Of a stretch of DNA of 29,691 nucleotides, positions 1 to 7,812 are shown one piece after another. The stretch spans positions 1 through 29,691 of the forward strand of contig JBHHYU010000034.1 of assembly GCA_046757725.1 (NCBI GenBank). Direction: 5' to 3'. The stretch is from JBHHYU01 sp046757725 (GTDB lineage: Bacteria > Desulfobacterota > Binatia > UBA9968). Both the position numbers and the translations under genes were made by a program. Below the pieces are notes generated by a model. It ran no database searches. It worked only from the letters and a program-made list of their open reading frames with translations, and was not told the origin of the DNA. Every line of letters begins with the position of its first letter. The stretch's first letter is position 1.

Positions 1-307
1 GGTAAGATAGCTCCCGCGGCAAAGGCCTGTGGCATAGGGGTCAGGACCCTTTCCCGGAAGATGCGGTTTTACGGCATTGATAAGAAAGTGTATGGGCGAG
101 ATATGCCAAAGGCCTCTCAGTCAAGCAAAGAATACTTGTTGAGCCAAAAGAACCCATCTTTTTTACCCCTTTGCGATTCGTGACGCACTGGATAGCAGAC
201 GTCTCCCGTTTGATATCCCCATCTGAGTTCTGCCACATCTCTTGCTCCCTTCCTCCCCGCGATCCTTTCACCTTTCTCTTTCTTTCCATTCTAAAGCTCT
301 AGCACGG
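1..307. other. Left-edge region without a supported gene
   Basis: I see no convincing gene between the left edge and the end of tatC. A minus-strand open frame at 41-289 would encode a basic, low-complexity 82-residue peptide with no recognisable domain, and I do not accept it. A minus-strand ATG at position 35 opens a frame that runs off the left edge (it begins M-P-Q-A-F-A-A-G), so a further minus-strand gene may start here, but 11 codons are too few to judge. No terminator with a T-tract is visible after tatC. Confidence 0.4.
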
Positions 308-1036
308 TCAATCCCTTATCCGACTGAGATAGGCCACTCCCATGCTCAACACATAAAGCAGGGTCAAGGGAGTCGCTAGGAGGACCTGGGAAATCACATC
401 CGGGCCCGGCGTCAGGATAGCCGCCAGTATAAAAATCACGATAATCGCATAACGAAACTGACGCCAGAGAAATCGATAATCCCAGAGTCCCAACCGCACT
501 AAAAAAAAAGTGAAAACCGGTAGCTCAAAAGTAATGCCAAAGGCTAAAACCATTCGAAAAAAGAAAGTAAAATACTCGGCGATCCTTATCTCCGGAGAGA
601 CCCCAAGGGAGCGATACTGATTGATAAAGTAAACGAAGGCAAACGGTAATACGCCTCGATAGCAAAAGTAGCTTCCCCCTACGAAAAAGAAGGAAGTGGA
701 AAGCACAAAGGGAAAAACGAGCTTCCTGCCGGCTCCAAGCAAGCCAGGAGCAATGAGCTGCCAGATTTGATAAAAAATGAAGGGGGAACCTAAAAACAGG
801 CCTGCCACCAGGGCAACCTTTATCTTTATGAAAAAAGCCTCCGCTACCCCCGTACCAATGAGACTCTGGTCCTGTTCAAGTATCTGCTCCAAGGGTGCGA
901 TCATAAAAGCAAAGATACCATCGGAAAAAAAGTAACTCATGGAAAAAGCCAGCACAACGGCCGCAAATGATTTGATCAAGCACTGGCGGTACTTGTCCAG
1001 ATGCCCCATAAAGGTTAGATAGATTTCCCGCGCCAC
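308..1036 (-). CDS. tatC: Sec-independent protein translocase TatC, divergent
   Basis: TatC is the polytopic inner-membrane receptor of the twin-arginine system, which moves folded proteins across the membrane. The 242-residue length, the six hydrophobic segments, the P-G-P-D-V-I-S-Q motif near residue 211 and the F-E-L-P motif near residue 170 identify the family. The start is GTG with an AAGG about 10 bases upstream, and from it the numbering matches E. coli TatC. Compared with that protein as I remember it, residue 15 is Lys instead of Glu, residue 94 is Leu instead of Phe and residue 103 is Gly instead of Glu. The two glutamates are known contacts for the twin-arginine signal. The Glu usual in the last helix (L-L-Y-E) is Val. 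No tatA or tatB lies next to it. Family assignment is sure; normal signal recognition is doubtful. Confidence 0.93.
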   Translation of the reverse strand: MAREIYLTFMGHLDKYRQCLIKSFAAVVLAFSMSYFFSDGIFAFMIAPLEQILEQDQSLIGTGVAEAFFIKIKVALVAGLFLGSPFIFYQIWQLIAPGLLGAGRKLVFPFVLSTSFFFVGGSYFCYRGVLPFAFVYFINQYRSLGVSPEIRIAEYFTFFFRMVLAFGITFELPVFTFFLVRLGLWDYRFLWRQFRYAIIVIFILAAILTPGPDVISQVLLATPLTLLYVLSMGVAYLSRIRD

Positions 1037-1067
1037 TTTCTAGGTACCTTTTAGATTCATTCAGTAC

Positions 1068-1123
1068 AAAAAAGGGTAGAGCTGCCGCTTCTCTCCTTTG
1101 GAAACCCTATCGGTTCTGACCCC
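1068..1123 (+). repeat. Dispersed repeat, copy A
   Basis: This stretch shares 19 identical bases (1089-1107) and a further diverged flank with 28329-28382, in the same orientation. It begins with an A-run followed by GGGTA and ends in a C-run. It lies between murJ and tatC, so it would be in the tatC leader if transcribed on the minus strand. Its function is unknown and it matches no riboswitch class that I could recognise. Confidence 0.55.
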
Positions 1124-1257
1124 GCAGCAAGCTACGGGATCCCATCCCTAACGATTTAACGAGATGGCGCAAATTTCGACTTTACCCGATACCTGGTACC
1201 CGGCTTGCGCCGACCCTTTTATATCAGATAAGAAAACTCACAGACCCTGTTTATAAG

Positions 1258-1276
1258 CTGTGGATAAATCCCACAG
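1258..1276. other. Palindrome containing a perfect DnaA-box sequence
   Basis: The arms CTGTGG (1258-1263) and CCACAG (1271-1276) flank a 7-base AT-rich spacer. Read on the minus strand, 1259-1267 is TTATCCACA, the consensus DnaA box, and 1249-1257 is TTATAAACA, a one-mismatch relative. This may be a DnaA-responsive site or only a hairpin after murJ. No dnaA, dnaN or rpmH is nearby to support an origin. Confidence 0.3.
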
Positions 1277-1351
1277 ATGTTAAACCGGATGCCCAAAAAT
1301 AGCTTACGCCAACGATTTGCCTAAAGGATAACCAATAAAAACAGCAAGAAA

Positions 1352-3016
1352 TTAAGAAGTTAGGAACCTTTTATTAAAAGCCCACATTTTTATCCTGAGA
1401 GCCAACTCCCGCATGATCGGCCACTCTGGACTGCGCAAGAGAAAGGTCAAGGCAAAATAAAGCAACGTTCCTAGAATCAGAAGCAGAAGGAAAACTGCCC
1501 CATGAGTTAATAAGTCTCTCGATGACCCGATCCAGTCAAATTTCCGGACGATAAAAAAGAGAGGGAGCGCCATAAGTAATGCATTTAAAACGTTGCGGAA
1601 AAAGGAGAGAGAAAATTCTCGCAGTGGGAATTGGCCCAAACGGCGATTGAGAATCAGGAGCAAGACCAAAAAGTTAAACGTAGCAGAAATGGACGTGGCC
1701 AACGCCAGTCCTCCGTGCAAGAGAGAAAATAGGCTGAGGTGTTGCGACACGGCAACTACCGCGCGAGCAACCACATTGCTATCACGACTAGCCGTTACCT
1801 CTCCCATAAGAACAAAACTCAAAATAAGATTCAGGATAAACGACCAGAAGGCCACCCATACCGGCGTACGGGTATCTTCCATTGCATAGAATACCGGTGC
1901 CGTAACCTTAATCCCCGATACACCCCACAACCCAAAGGAAAAATAAACCAAGGCATGGGCCGTATTTACGGTAGCATCGGCACCAAAAACGCCCCTTTGA
2001 AAAAAGAGTGAAAACACCGGAACAGATATCACCATCAACCCGAGCGCTGCAGGTAGGGAGATGAAATTCACAAGTCGGAGAGAATAAAGAAGGCCCGCCT
2101 TCAATTCTCCAAATTCCTTTTTGGCCACCATAGACGCAAAACTAGGTAAGGCCGCCGTTCCGAGGGAAACGGCGAAAACACCCAGCGGAAATTGGAGCAA
2201 GCGGTCTGCATAATAGAGGTAAGCGACGCTCCCTTCCGGCAGCATAGAAGCCAGAATTGTGGTGACAAAGACGTTGATCTGATAAACAGCGGCACCAAAG
2301 ACCGCTGGACCCATGAGGAAGAGCATACGTCTGAGAGCAGGATGCCCAAAGTTAAAGTCGAAGGCCGGTGAAACACCGTGGCGCACCAGGAAAGGAAGTT
2401 GAAGCAGTAACTGAGCCGTGCCTCCGAGGAGTACGCCAAAAGCCAAGCCCACGACCGGTTTCTCCAGAAAGGGCAGCAAAACAAATGCACAGATAATAAT
2501 GGATAAGTTGAGAAGTGCCGGGGATACGGCAGGGGCCATGAAATGGCGGAATGAGTTTAATATTCCCATGGCCAGGGCCACCAGACTCACAAGCAAAATA
2601 TACGGGAACATCAGCCGAGTGAGAGATACCGTGAGGGTGAACTTTTCGGCCAGATACCCCGGGGCGATAAGTTGTGTCAACGGTCCGGCAAAGAATATAC
2701 CAAAAAGGGTCAGCCCTCCTAAAAAAAGCGTCGCAAAGGTAAAGATGATCCGAGCAACCCTTTTTGCTTCATCTGCTCCGTGGTTGGTCAGATAGTCGGT
2801 GAAGACGGGGATAAATGCTACTGTGAGCGCTCCCTCCGCAGTCAAACGGCGCAGCATGTTGGGAAGGCGAAAAGCGACAAAAAAAGCGTCGGCCGCCCCT
2901 CGTGCGCCAAAGAGGTAGGCCACTACAACATCACGCAAAAGCCCTGTAACCCGGCTGAGGAGCGTAAAAATGCCAACCACTCCTGCCGCCCTGGTTATTC
3001 GCCCCGCCTCTTCCAT
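1352..3016 (-). CDS. murJ: Lipid II flippase MurJ
   Basis: MurJ is the inner-membrane flippase of the MviN/MOP family that moves lipid II outward for peptidoglycan synthesis. The 554 residues contain about fourteen hydrophobic segments. The N-terminus has the characteristic G-I-F-T-L-L-S-R-V-T-G-L-L-R-D stretch (about residues 15-29), followed by A-D-A-F-F-V-A-F-R-L-P-N-M-L-R-R (about 42-57), which includes the basic lipid-II-contacting arginines. The ATG at 3016 is preceded by AGGAG at good spacing. The gene is divergent from rpsT, with only about 60 bases between the two coding starts, so their promoters must overlap. Length and motifs are normal for the family. Confidence 0.97.
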   Translation of the reverse strand: MEEAGRITRAAGVVGIFTLLSRVTGLLRDVVVAYLFGARGAADAFFVAFRLPNMLRRLTAEGALTVAFIPVFTDYLTNHGADEAKRVARIIFTFATLFLGGLTLFGIFFAGPLTQLIAPGYLAEKFTLTVSLTRLMFPYILLVSLVALAMGILNSFRHFMAPAVSPALLNLSIIICAFVLLPFLEKPVVGLAFGVLLGGTAQLLLQLPFLVRHGVSPAFDFNFGHPALRRMLFLMGPAVFGAAVYQINVFVTTILASMLPEGSVAYLYYADRLLQFPLGVFAVSLGTAALPSFASMVAKKEFGELKAGLLYSLRLVNFISLPAALGLMVISVPVFSLFFQRGVFGADATVNTAHALVYFSFGLWGVSGIKVTAPVFYAMEDTRTPVWVAFWSFILNLILSFVLMGEVTASRDSNVVARAVVAVSQHLSLFSLLHGGLALATSISATFNFLVLLLILNRRLGQFPLREFSLSFFRNVLNALLMALPLFFIVRKFDWIGSSRDLLTHGAVFLLLLILGTLLYFALTFLLRSPEWPIMRELALRIKMWAFNKRFLTS

Positions 3017-3020
3017 CGCA

Positions 3021-3049
3021 TTGACTCCTCAAGGACTACATGATAGATA
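3021..3049 (+). promoter_or_regulatory. Sigma-70-type promoter of rpsT
   Basis: TTGACT (3021-3026) and TAGATA (3044-3049) are separated by 17 bases. Transcription would begin near 3056, downstream of the ATG at 3040, which therefore cannot be the rpsT start. This supports initiation at the TTG at 3076. Confidence 0.6.
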
Positions 3050-3075
3050 GACAAAAACGACAGGGGGGGTATTCC

Positions 3076-3348
3076 TTGGCTGTTCATACATCGGTAATTA
3101 AAAGACACCGTCAGAGCTTAAAGAGAAGGGTAAAGAATCAGGCAATTAAATCCGCTTTAAGGACCCTGATCAAGACGACCCGACGGGCAATCGAGGTTAA
3201 AGATCACGGAAGTGCCTCCGCCAAGCTAAATGAGGTTAACCGGGCCCTTCGGAAAGCTGTAAGCAAGGGAGTCCTTAAACCGAACACCGCTTCACGCTGG
3301 CTATCGCGGCTGGCACGATCTGTGGGCCGCTTAACTGTGACCCAATAG
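3076..3348 (+). CDS. rpsT: 30S ribosomal protein S20
   Basis: S20 is a small basic protein that binds 16S rRNA at the bottom of the 30S body. From the TTG at 3076 the product is 90 residues and begins M-A-V-H-T-S-V-I-K-R-H-R-Q, which fits the usual S20 start and length (about 87). An in-frame ATG at 3040 would add 12 residues, but it lies inside the -10 region of the promoter at 3021-3049. A run of seven G (3063-3069) ends 6 bases before the TTG and serves as ribosome binding site. Rare starts are common for rpsT because S20 regulates its own translation in E. coli; whether that holds here is inference. It is the only plus-strand gene in the first 17 kb. Confidence 0.95.
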   Translation: MAVHTSVIKRHRQSLKRRVKNQAIKSALRTLIKTTRRAIEVKDHGSASAKLNEVNRALRKAVSKGVLKPNTASRWLSRLARSVGRLTVTQ

Positions 3349-3372
3349 TCATCCGGGATCGCCCATGCTGTC

Positions 3373-3417
3373 CTTGCTTATATTATAATAGAGCAAGCCC
3401 TGAGAGATGAAGCAGGG
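3373..3417. other. Two small hairpins between convergent rpsT and lptE
   Basis: CTTGCT (3373-3378) pairs with AGCAAG (3392-3397), and CCCTG (3398-3402) pairs with CAGGG (3413-3417). They sit between the convergent 3' ends of rpsT and lptE, where a terminator is expected, but neither is followed by a clear T-tract on either strand. They may be weak or rho-dependent termination structures. Confidence 0.3.
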
Positions 3418-3428
3418 GCCCAAGACAA

Positions 3429-4040
3429 CTAAAACATCTCCATCAACCTCTGATGTACTTCGCGAGCGAATCGCTCAACCAACCGCACTTTTGCATCGTG
3501 GCTTAGTGTTTCTGTAATCTGAATATCCGTGAATCGTGGCACATCTCTTGGGTCTAGGGTTCCCGTTTTAAATTCTGAAGAAGTTGTTACTACGGCACCC
3601 CTGGATCCGCTGTAGACTTCCGTGAGCCTAGTTCCGCGAGTGCGCCACAAAATCTCGTCCGGAATACGACGCCTAAGGTTCACATCAACCACAAGGGCCA
3701 GCTGAAACTGAAGAACCTCATTCTCGCGGTTAACCGACAGAACGCGACGATCAAGAGAGCGGACCACGCCGCTCAGTATGGCATCCGCCTGGCTCACTTG
3801 ATCAACGACCCGGAGTTGTCCTTGTCGGTGGAATTCGCTCCTAAGGGCCGAGGCTATTTCCATATCCATCCCCACCTCCCTGGTCTTATTGACGAAGGCG
3901 TTGACAAAAACTGTCCGGACATCTTTGGGAAAGCCCGGTCCCTGGCCTGAAAAATGATAGCCGCAACCGACCCCCACTAAAAGCAGAAGTAGGCCGAGTA
4001 CCAGAATAACCTTTCCAAAGGCAACATTTTTTTTCTGCAT
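3429..4040 (-). CDS. lptE: LPS-assembly lipoprotein LptE
   Basis: LptE is the outer-membrane lipoprotein that plugs and helps fold LptD, the LPS translocon. From the ATG at 4040 the protein has a signal peptide (M-Q-K-K, then a long hydrophobic stretch) ending in V-G-V-G-C, so Cys26 is the likely lipidated residue; glycine at -3 is not the usual lipobox residue. The next residues G-Y-H-F-S-G are typical of LptE. The body resembles LptE/DUF4136-like proteins, with a V-F-V-N-A-F-V-N-K-T strand. An alternative start at 4079 overlaps the leuS stop as ATGA. I prefer 4040 because an AGGA lies upstream and because the extra residues are encoded by the degenerate GAATTC/GGATTC-type sequence also found in gaps of this window. 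It follows leuS, as in many Gram-negative bacteria. Confidence 0.88.
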   Translation of the reverse strand: MQKKNVAFGKVILVLGLLLLLVGVGCGYHFSGQGPGFPKDVRTVFVNAFVNKTREVGMDMEIASALRSEFHRQGQLRVVDQVSQADAILSGVVRSLDRRVLSVNRENEVLQFQLALVVDVNLRRRIPDEILWRTRGTRLTEVYSGSRGAVVTTSSEFKTGTLDPRDVPRFTDIQITETLSHDAKVRLVERFAREVHQRLMEMF

Positions 4041-4075
4041 CCCGAATCCTGAATTCGGTATTCCGTATTTTATCA

Positions 4076-6580
4076 TCATGCCTCTCCAGCTCTCCCCTTC
4101 AGGACAATATTCACCAGTCGGCGTGGAACCTGGATCACTCGCTGAATCTCCTTATCGCGAAGGAATGCGCTGATCTTGGGCTCCTCCAACGCCTTGGCTT
4201 CGACAAACTCTTCGCCGGCATCTGCGGGCACTTGAATCCTTCCCCGGACCTTCCCATCTACTTGAACTACAATCAACGATTGTTCCGCTTCCAGAGCCTC
4301 TTGCGAATAGAGGGGCCAGGGGATTTCCTCTAGATCTTCTTGCTGACCTAGCTCCGCCCACAACTCACTGGCCACGTGAGGCACAAACGGGTAGAGAAGG
4401 AGTACGAGGGTCTCCACTCCACCCTTGACCAGCCCGGCCCCTTCCTCCAAGAGTGTTTCATTTCTTGCAACAAGACTCAACGCATTAAACAGCTCCATGA
4501 GTGCGGCAATCGCCGTGTTGAAGTGAAATCTTCCCTCTATATCGTTTGTAGCCTTTTTAATGGTCCGGTGGATCATCCGTTGAAACTCTCTAAGCTGTGG
4601 AGAGAGGCCTTTTCCGCAAAGGTCCGACGGCACATGGAGAAGGATCTCCCGATACTGCAAAACAAAACGCCACAGCCGGTTGAGAAAACGATGGGCGCCT
4701 TCCACCCCCTGGTCATTCCACTCCAGATCCTTTTCTGGAGGAGCGGCAAAAAGAGTGAAAAGGCGGGCCGTATCTGCACCGTAGCGTTCGATGAGAGAAT
4801 CCGGGTCCACCACATTTCCCTTTGACTTCGACATCTTGGCCCCATCTTTGATCACCATCCCCTGGGTTAAAAGATTGGTGAAAGGTTCGCCCAGGTCGAT
4901 CCATCCCAGGTCTCTTAAAACCTTGGTGAAGAATCGTGCGTAGAGAAGATGTAGAACCGCATGCTCGATTCCACCGACATATTGATCCACAGAGGTCCAA
5001 TAGGCGACCCGGGGTTTATCCAGGGGCATGCGCTGTTCATCCGGACAAGTGTACCGCAAAAAATACCAGGAAGATTCCACAAAGGTGTCCATTGTATCCG
5101 TTTCTCTCCTCGCCGGGCCCCCACACTGAGGACAAGCAGCATGAAAAAATTCCGGAAGTTTGGCTAAGGGGGAGCCTCCCCGGTTGGAAAACTCCACATC
5201 TTTAGGTAAAGCTACCGGAAGTTCTTTCTCCGGAACAGAAAGCACTCCACAGGAATCACAATATAGGATGGGAATCGGTGTCCCCCAATAGCGCTGACGT
5301 GAAATGCCCCAATCTCTCAGGCGATAGCGGACATCCTTCTTACCCCACCCTTTTTCCTCGAGATACTCAGCCACCCTATCTTTCCCTATTTCGCTGGGAA
5401 AACCAGAGAAGGGACCACTTGAGACCATGGTCCCTTCTTCCACAAAGGCTTCAACCATCTCATCCGAACGAATCGGCTTATCTTTAGGCTGAATCACTAC
5501 GCGAACGGGGAGATCGTACTTACGGGCAAACTCAAAGTCCCTCTGATCGTGGGCAGGGACAGCCATGACGGCACCTGTCCCGTATTGGATAAGGACAAAG
5601 TTTGCGAGGTAGATGGGTATCTCTTCCTGCGTCAAGGGGTTCCTGCAATAAGATCCGGTGAAAACCCCCTCCTTTTCCAGGTCATCGACTTCCCGATGGG
5701 CTTGATCGATTTTTTTGATACGCTCTATGAATTGCTGCACAGGAGCCTCCTGTGCAGTGCCTCGGGAAAGCTCGAGGGCCAGCGGATGTTCAACTGCAAG
5801 AGACACGAAGGTAGCCCCATAGACGGTGTCCTGGCGCGTGGTAAAAACAGTCAGACCCCCTTCTCGGTTGACGAAGGGAAACAGGATCTCTGCCCCCACC
5901 GATTTTCCGATCCAGTTGCACTGCATGGCGAGGACCTTCTCCGGCCAGCCTGTAAGTTGTTCTAAATCCCGGAGAAGCTCTTCCGCATAGGCGGTAATAC
6001 GGAAAAACCATTGGGACAGCTCTTTCACCACTACCTCCTCCTCACACCGCCAGCAACGACCCCCCTCCACCTGTTCATTGGCCAAGACAGTCTGGCATCT
6101 CTGGCACCAATTCACGGTCGATAACTTTTTATAGGCCAGCCCACGCCTGAACATCTCAATAAAAAACAGTTGTTCCCAACGGTAATAACTCTCATCACAG
6201 GTGGCAAACTCCCTGTCCCAGTCATAACTGAACCCCATCTTTTTGAGCTGATCTCGCATGTAAGCGATATTTTCCATCGTCCACTTGACGGGATGGACCC
6301 CGTGCTCGATGGCGGCATTTTCAGCAGGGAGCCCGAAAGCGTCCCAACCCATCGGGTGAAGTACATTGAAACCCCTCATCCTTTTATACCGGGCGACAAC
6401 ATCGCCAATCGAATAGTTACGCACGTGACCCATGTGAATCCTGCCGGAAGGGTAGGGGAACATCTCTAAAAGGTAATACTTGGGAACGTGTGAATCTTCC
6501 GTGACCTTGAAGCTCTTTTTCTCCTCCCAGATTCTCTGCCACTTTTCCTCGATTTTTTTGTGCTTGTACGTCTCTTCCAT
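4076..6580 (-). CDS. leuS: Leucyl-tRNA synthetase
   Basis: This class I aminoacyl-tRNA synthetase charges tRNA-Leu and proofreads with a CP1 editing domain. The 834 residues show the HIGH-type motif H-M-G-H at 49-52, zinc-ribbon-like cysteine pairs (C-Q-R-C and C-W-R-C), the editing-domain T-T-R-Q-D-T-V-Y-G motif, and K-M-S-K-S in the C-terminal half. The start at 6580 (M-E-E-T-Y-K-H-K-K-I-E-E-K-W) matches family N-termini. A 39-residue upstream extension to 6697 would run deep into nusB and has no family character. The gene follows nusB by 13 bases and overlaps the longest lptE reading frame by ATGA, so the three are probably co-transcribed. Confidence 0.97.
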   Translation of the reverse strand: MEETYKHKKIEEKWQRIWEEKKSFKVTEDSHVPKYYLLEMFPYPSGRIHMGHVRNYSIGDVVARYKRMRGFNVLHPMGWDAFGLPAENAAIEHGVHPVKWTMENIAYMRDQLKKMGFSYDWDREFATCDESYYRWEQLFFIEMFRRGLAYKKLSTVNWCQRCQTVLANEQVEGGRCWRCEEEVVVKELSQWFFRITAYAEELLRDLEQLTGWPEKVLAMQCNWIGKSVGAEILFPFVNREGGLTVFTTRQDTVYGATFVSLAVEHPLALELSRGTAQEAPVQQFIERIKKIDQAHREVDDLEKEGVFTGSYCRNPLTQEEIPIYLANFVLIQYGTGAVMAVPAHDQRDFEFARKYDLPVRVVIQPKDKPIRSDEMVEAFVEEGTMVSSGPFSGFPSEIGKDRVAEYLEEKGWGKKDVRYRLRDWGISRQRYWGTPIPILYCDSCGVLSVPEKELPVALPKDVEFSNRGGSPLAKLPEFFHAACPQCGGPARRETDTMDTFVESSWYFLRYTCPDEQRMPLDKPRVAYWTSVDQYVGGIEHAVLHLLYARFFTKVLRDLGWIDLGEPFTNLLTQGMVIKDGAKMSKSKGNVVDPDSLIERYGADTARLFTLFAAPPEKDLEWNDQGVEGAHRFLNRLWRFVLQYREILLHVPSDLCGKGLSPQLREFQRMIHRTIKKATNDIEGRFHFNTAIAALMELFNALSLVARNETLLEEGAGLVKGGVETLVLLLYPFVPHVASELWAELGQQEDLEEIPWPLYSQEALEAEQSLIVVQVDGKVRGRIQVPADAGEEFVEAKALEEPKISAFLRDKEIQRVIQVPRRLVNIVLKGRAGEA

Positions 6581-6593
6581 CACTCTACGACGC

Positions 6594-7007
6594 TTACTGT
6601 TTGATGCCGCCAGAGTGTGCGACCTGGTCCAAGACACCATTGATAAAGGTAGCAGAATCGCCCGAGCCGTAGCGTTTACCGATCTCAATGGCCTCATCCA
6701 TACTCACGTTCAATGGAATGTCCGCACAAAAGATTAGCTCATAAGTAGCCACACGTAGGATCGTCAGATCTACCTTAGCCATTCGTCTCAGCTTCCAATG
6801 ATCAGTGGACCGTTCAATGAATCGGTCAATCTCCTCTCTATGGGCAGCTACCCCTGAGACCAGGCGCCGAGCAAAATCCCTTGTTTTATTATTCGCCTCG
6901 AAATGCCCCAAAAACAACTCTACTGCCCCAGATGAGGCATCCCCAGTCATTTCAATCTGATAAAGGCCCTGTATGGCCAGTTCCCTGCCTTTTCGCCTAA
7001 TTCCCAT
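6594..7007 (-). CDS. nusB: Transcription antitermination protein NusB
   Basis: NusB is a small all-helical RNA-binding protein that joins NusE (S10) on boxA RNA in rRNA antitermination. From the ATG at 7007 the product is 137 residues and begins M-G-I-R-R-K-G-R-E-L-A-I-Q-G-L-Y-Q, close to the family's usual R-R-x-A-R-E-x-A-x-Q-x-L-Y. The C-terminal part has the diagnostic L-R-x-A-x-Y-E-L and V-S-M-D-E-A-I-E-I-G-K-R-Y-G followed by F-I-N-G-V-L-D. A GTG at 7049 would add 14 residues of no family character; neither start has a strong Shine-Dalgarno sequence. It sits between ribH and leuS, as often with riboflavin genes. Confidence 0.95.
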   Translation of the reverse strand: MGIRRKGRELAIQGLYQIEMTGDASSGAVELFLGHFEANNKTRDFARRLVSGVAAHREEIDRFIERSTDHWKLRRMAKVDLTILRVATYELIFCADIPLNVSMDEAIEIGKRYGSGDSATFINGVLDQVAHSGGIKQ

Positions 7008-7092
7008 ACCAAAGAGCGATCCCGTGTTACCAGCATTGAGTAAAATCACGCTAAAAAATGGATAGCTAACTGCTGCCTGCTGACTAGTATGT

Positions 7093-7560
7093 TTAGCGGA
7101 TCTGGCGGTTCAGACTAGCCATCTCGATGGCCGTAAGGGCAGCCTCGTAGCCCTTATTCCCTGTCTTGACTCCGGCTCGCTCCATAGCTTGCTCCAAATT
7201 GTTCGTGGTAAGAACACCGAAGGAGATAGGCACACAGTGGCTCAAGATTGCTTTTCCGATCCCTCGGGTGACCTCTTGGGCAATATATTCGAAATGGGGA
7301 GTATCACCGCGAATGACAGCTCCCAAGCAGATCAAGGCATCATATTTACCGGTGGCAGCCAGCTTGTGTGCGAAGAGAGGAATTTCAAAAGAACCCGGCA
7401 CCCAGACAATGTCGATGTTCTTCTCCTCTCCTCTGTGACTCTTCAAGCCGTCCCTGGTCCCTTCTAACAGTTTCTCCGTGATAAAATTGTTGAAGCGACT
7501 CACAATGATACCAAACTTCATCCCGGAGGCATCAAGTTTTCCTTCAATCACCTTAGCCAT
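7093..7560 (-). CDS. ribH: 6,7-dimethyl-8-ribityllumazine synthase
   Basis: RibH condenses 5-amino-6-ribitylamino-uracil with 3,4-dihydroxy-2-butanone 4-phosphate (DHBP) to form lumazine, the step before riboflavin. The 155 residues contain the family signatures: S-R-F-N near residue 21, V-P-G-S-F-E-I-P, G-A-V-I-R-G-D-T-P-H-F-E-Y-I-A with the catalytic His, F-G-V-L-T-T-N-N-L-E-Q-A, and N-K-G-Y-E-A-A near the end. It is the last rib gene of the block before nusB. It is separated from ribBA by 252 bases that hold short degenerate repeats, so it might be expressed apart from the upstream rib genes. No clear Shine-Dalgarno sequence precedes the ATG. Confidence 0.97.
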   Translation of the reverse strand: MAKVIEGKLDASGMKFGIIVSRFNNFITEKLLEGTRDGLKSHRGEEKNIDIVWVPGSFEIPLFAHKLAATGKYDALICLGAVIRGDTPHFEYIAQEVTRGIGKAILSHCVPISFGVLTTNNLEQAMERAGVKTGNKGYEAALTAIEMASLNRQIR

Positions 7561-7608
7561 AAATGTCTATTGCAAATGAAAGTTAGGATCGCTGAAAATC
7601 AAATCCGG

Positions 7609-7702
7609 TCATCAGTACTCGGGGAAAAACGCATCCCGTAGCGAGGAATCAGTATTCGAAACTTGAGGGAAAGCCAAATCCAGCAGCCAAGAGTCAGTGT
7701 TC
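7609..7702. repeat. Degenerate AGTATTC-type repeats between ribBA and ribH
   Basis: Three related 12-mers lie at 7609-7620, 7646-7657 and 7691-7702; on the minus strand they read as variants of GAATACTGATTC. Each is followed, on the minus strand, by a looser GGAT-containing segment. The rest of the gap to 7812 has further similar T/C-rich words. The same type of sequence appears at 17352-17380 and inside the alternative 5' end of lptE (4041-4066). The role is unknown. Confidence 0.4.
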
Positions 7703-7812
7703 GGAACCTCCTCGCCCCCTTTTGATTTCTGTCTTCTGACCTTTAACACCCAGTCTTTGGCTTCTGTATCCTGTAATTTAGATTTTGTATTTCTAGTTCC
7801 ACATTCTGTGTT

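Larger units (their letters stand above)
1037..1351. other. Gap between murJ and tatC with a repeat and a DnaA-box-like palindrome
   Basis: No gene is supported here. On the minus strand the region separates the end of murJ from the start of tatC, so it probably holds the tatC promoter, which I cannot place. It contains one copy of a dispersed repeat (1068-1123) and an AT-rich stretch with a palindrome that includes a perfect DnaA-box match (1258-1276). Confidence 0.5.

Noticed and set aside
41..289. Open frame of 82 codons on the minus strand after tatC
   Set aside because: Basic, low-complexity product with no domain and no family look, and no clear ribosome binding site.
1068..1145. Possible cyclic-di-GMP (GEMM) riboswitch
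   Set aside because: The GGAAACC and GCTACGGG words are suggestive, but the conserved core and paired elements of that class are missing, and copy B lacks GCTACGGG.
1200..1351. Chromosomal replication origin
   Set aside because: Only one perfect DnaA box and no dnaA, dnaN, rpmH or gidA neighbours.
1593..2795. Several plus- and minus-strand open frames across murJ
   Set aside because: They are frame shadows of murJ; none shows a domain or ribosome binding site.
6581..6697. N-terminal extension of leuS
   Set aside because: It would overlap nusB by about 100 bases and the added residues have no leucyl-tRNA synthetase character; the family start is at 6580.
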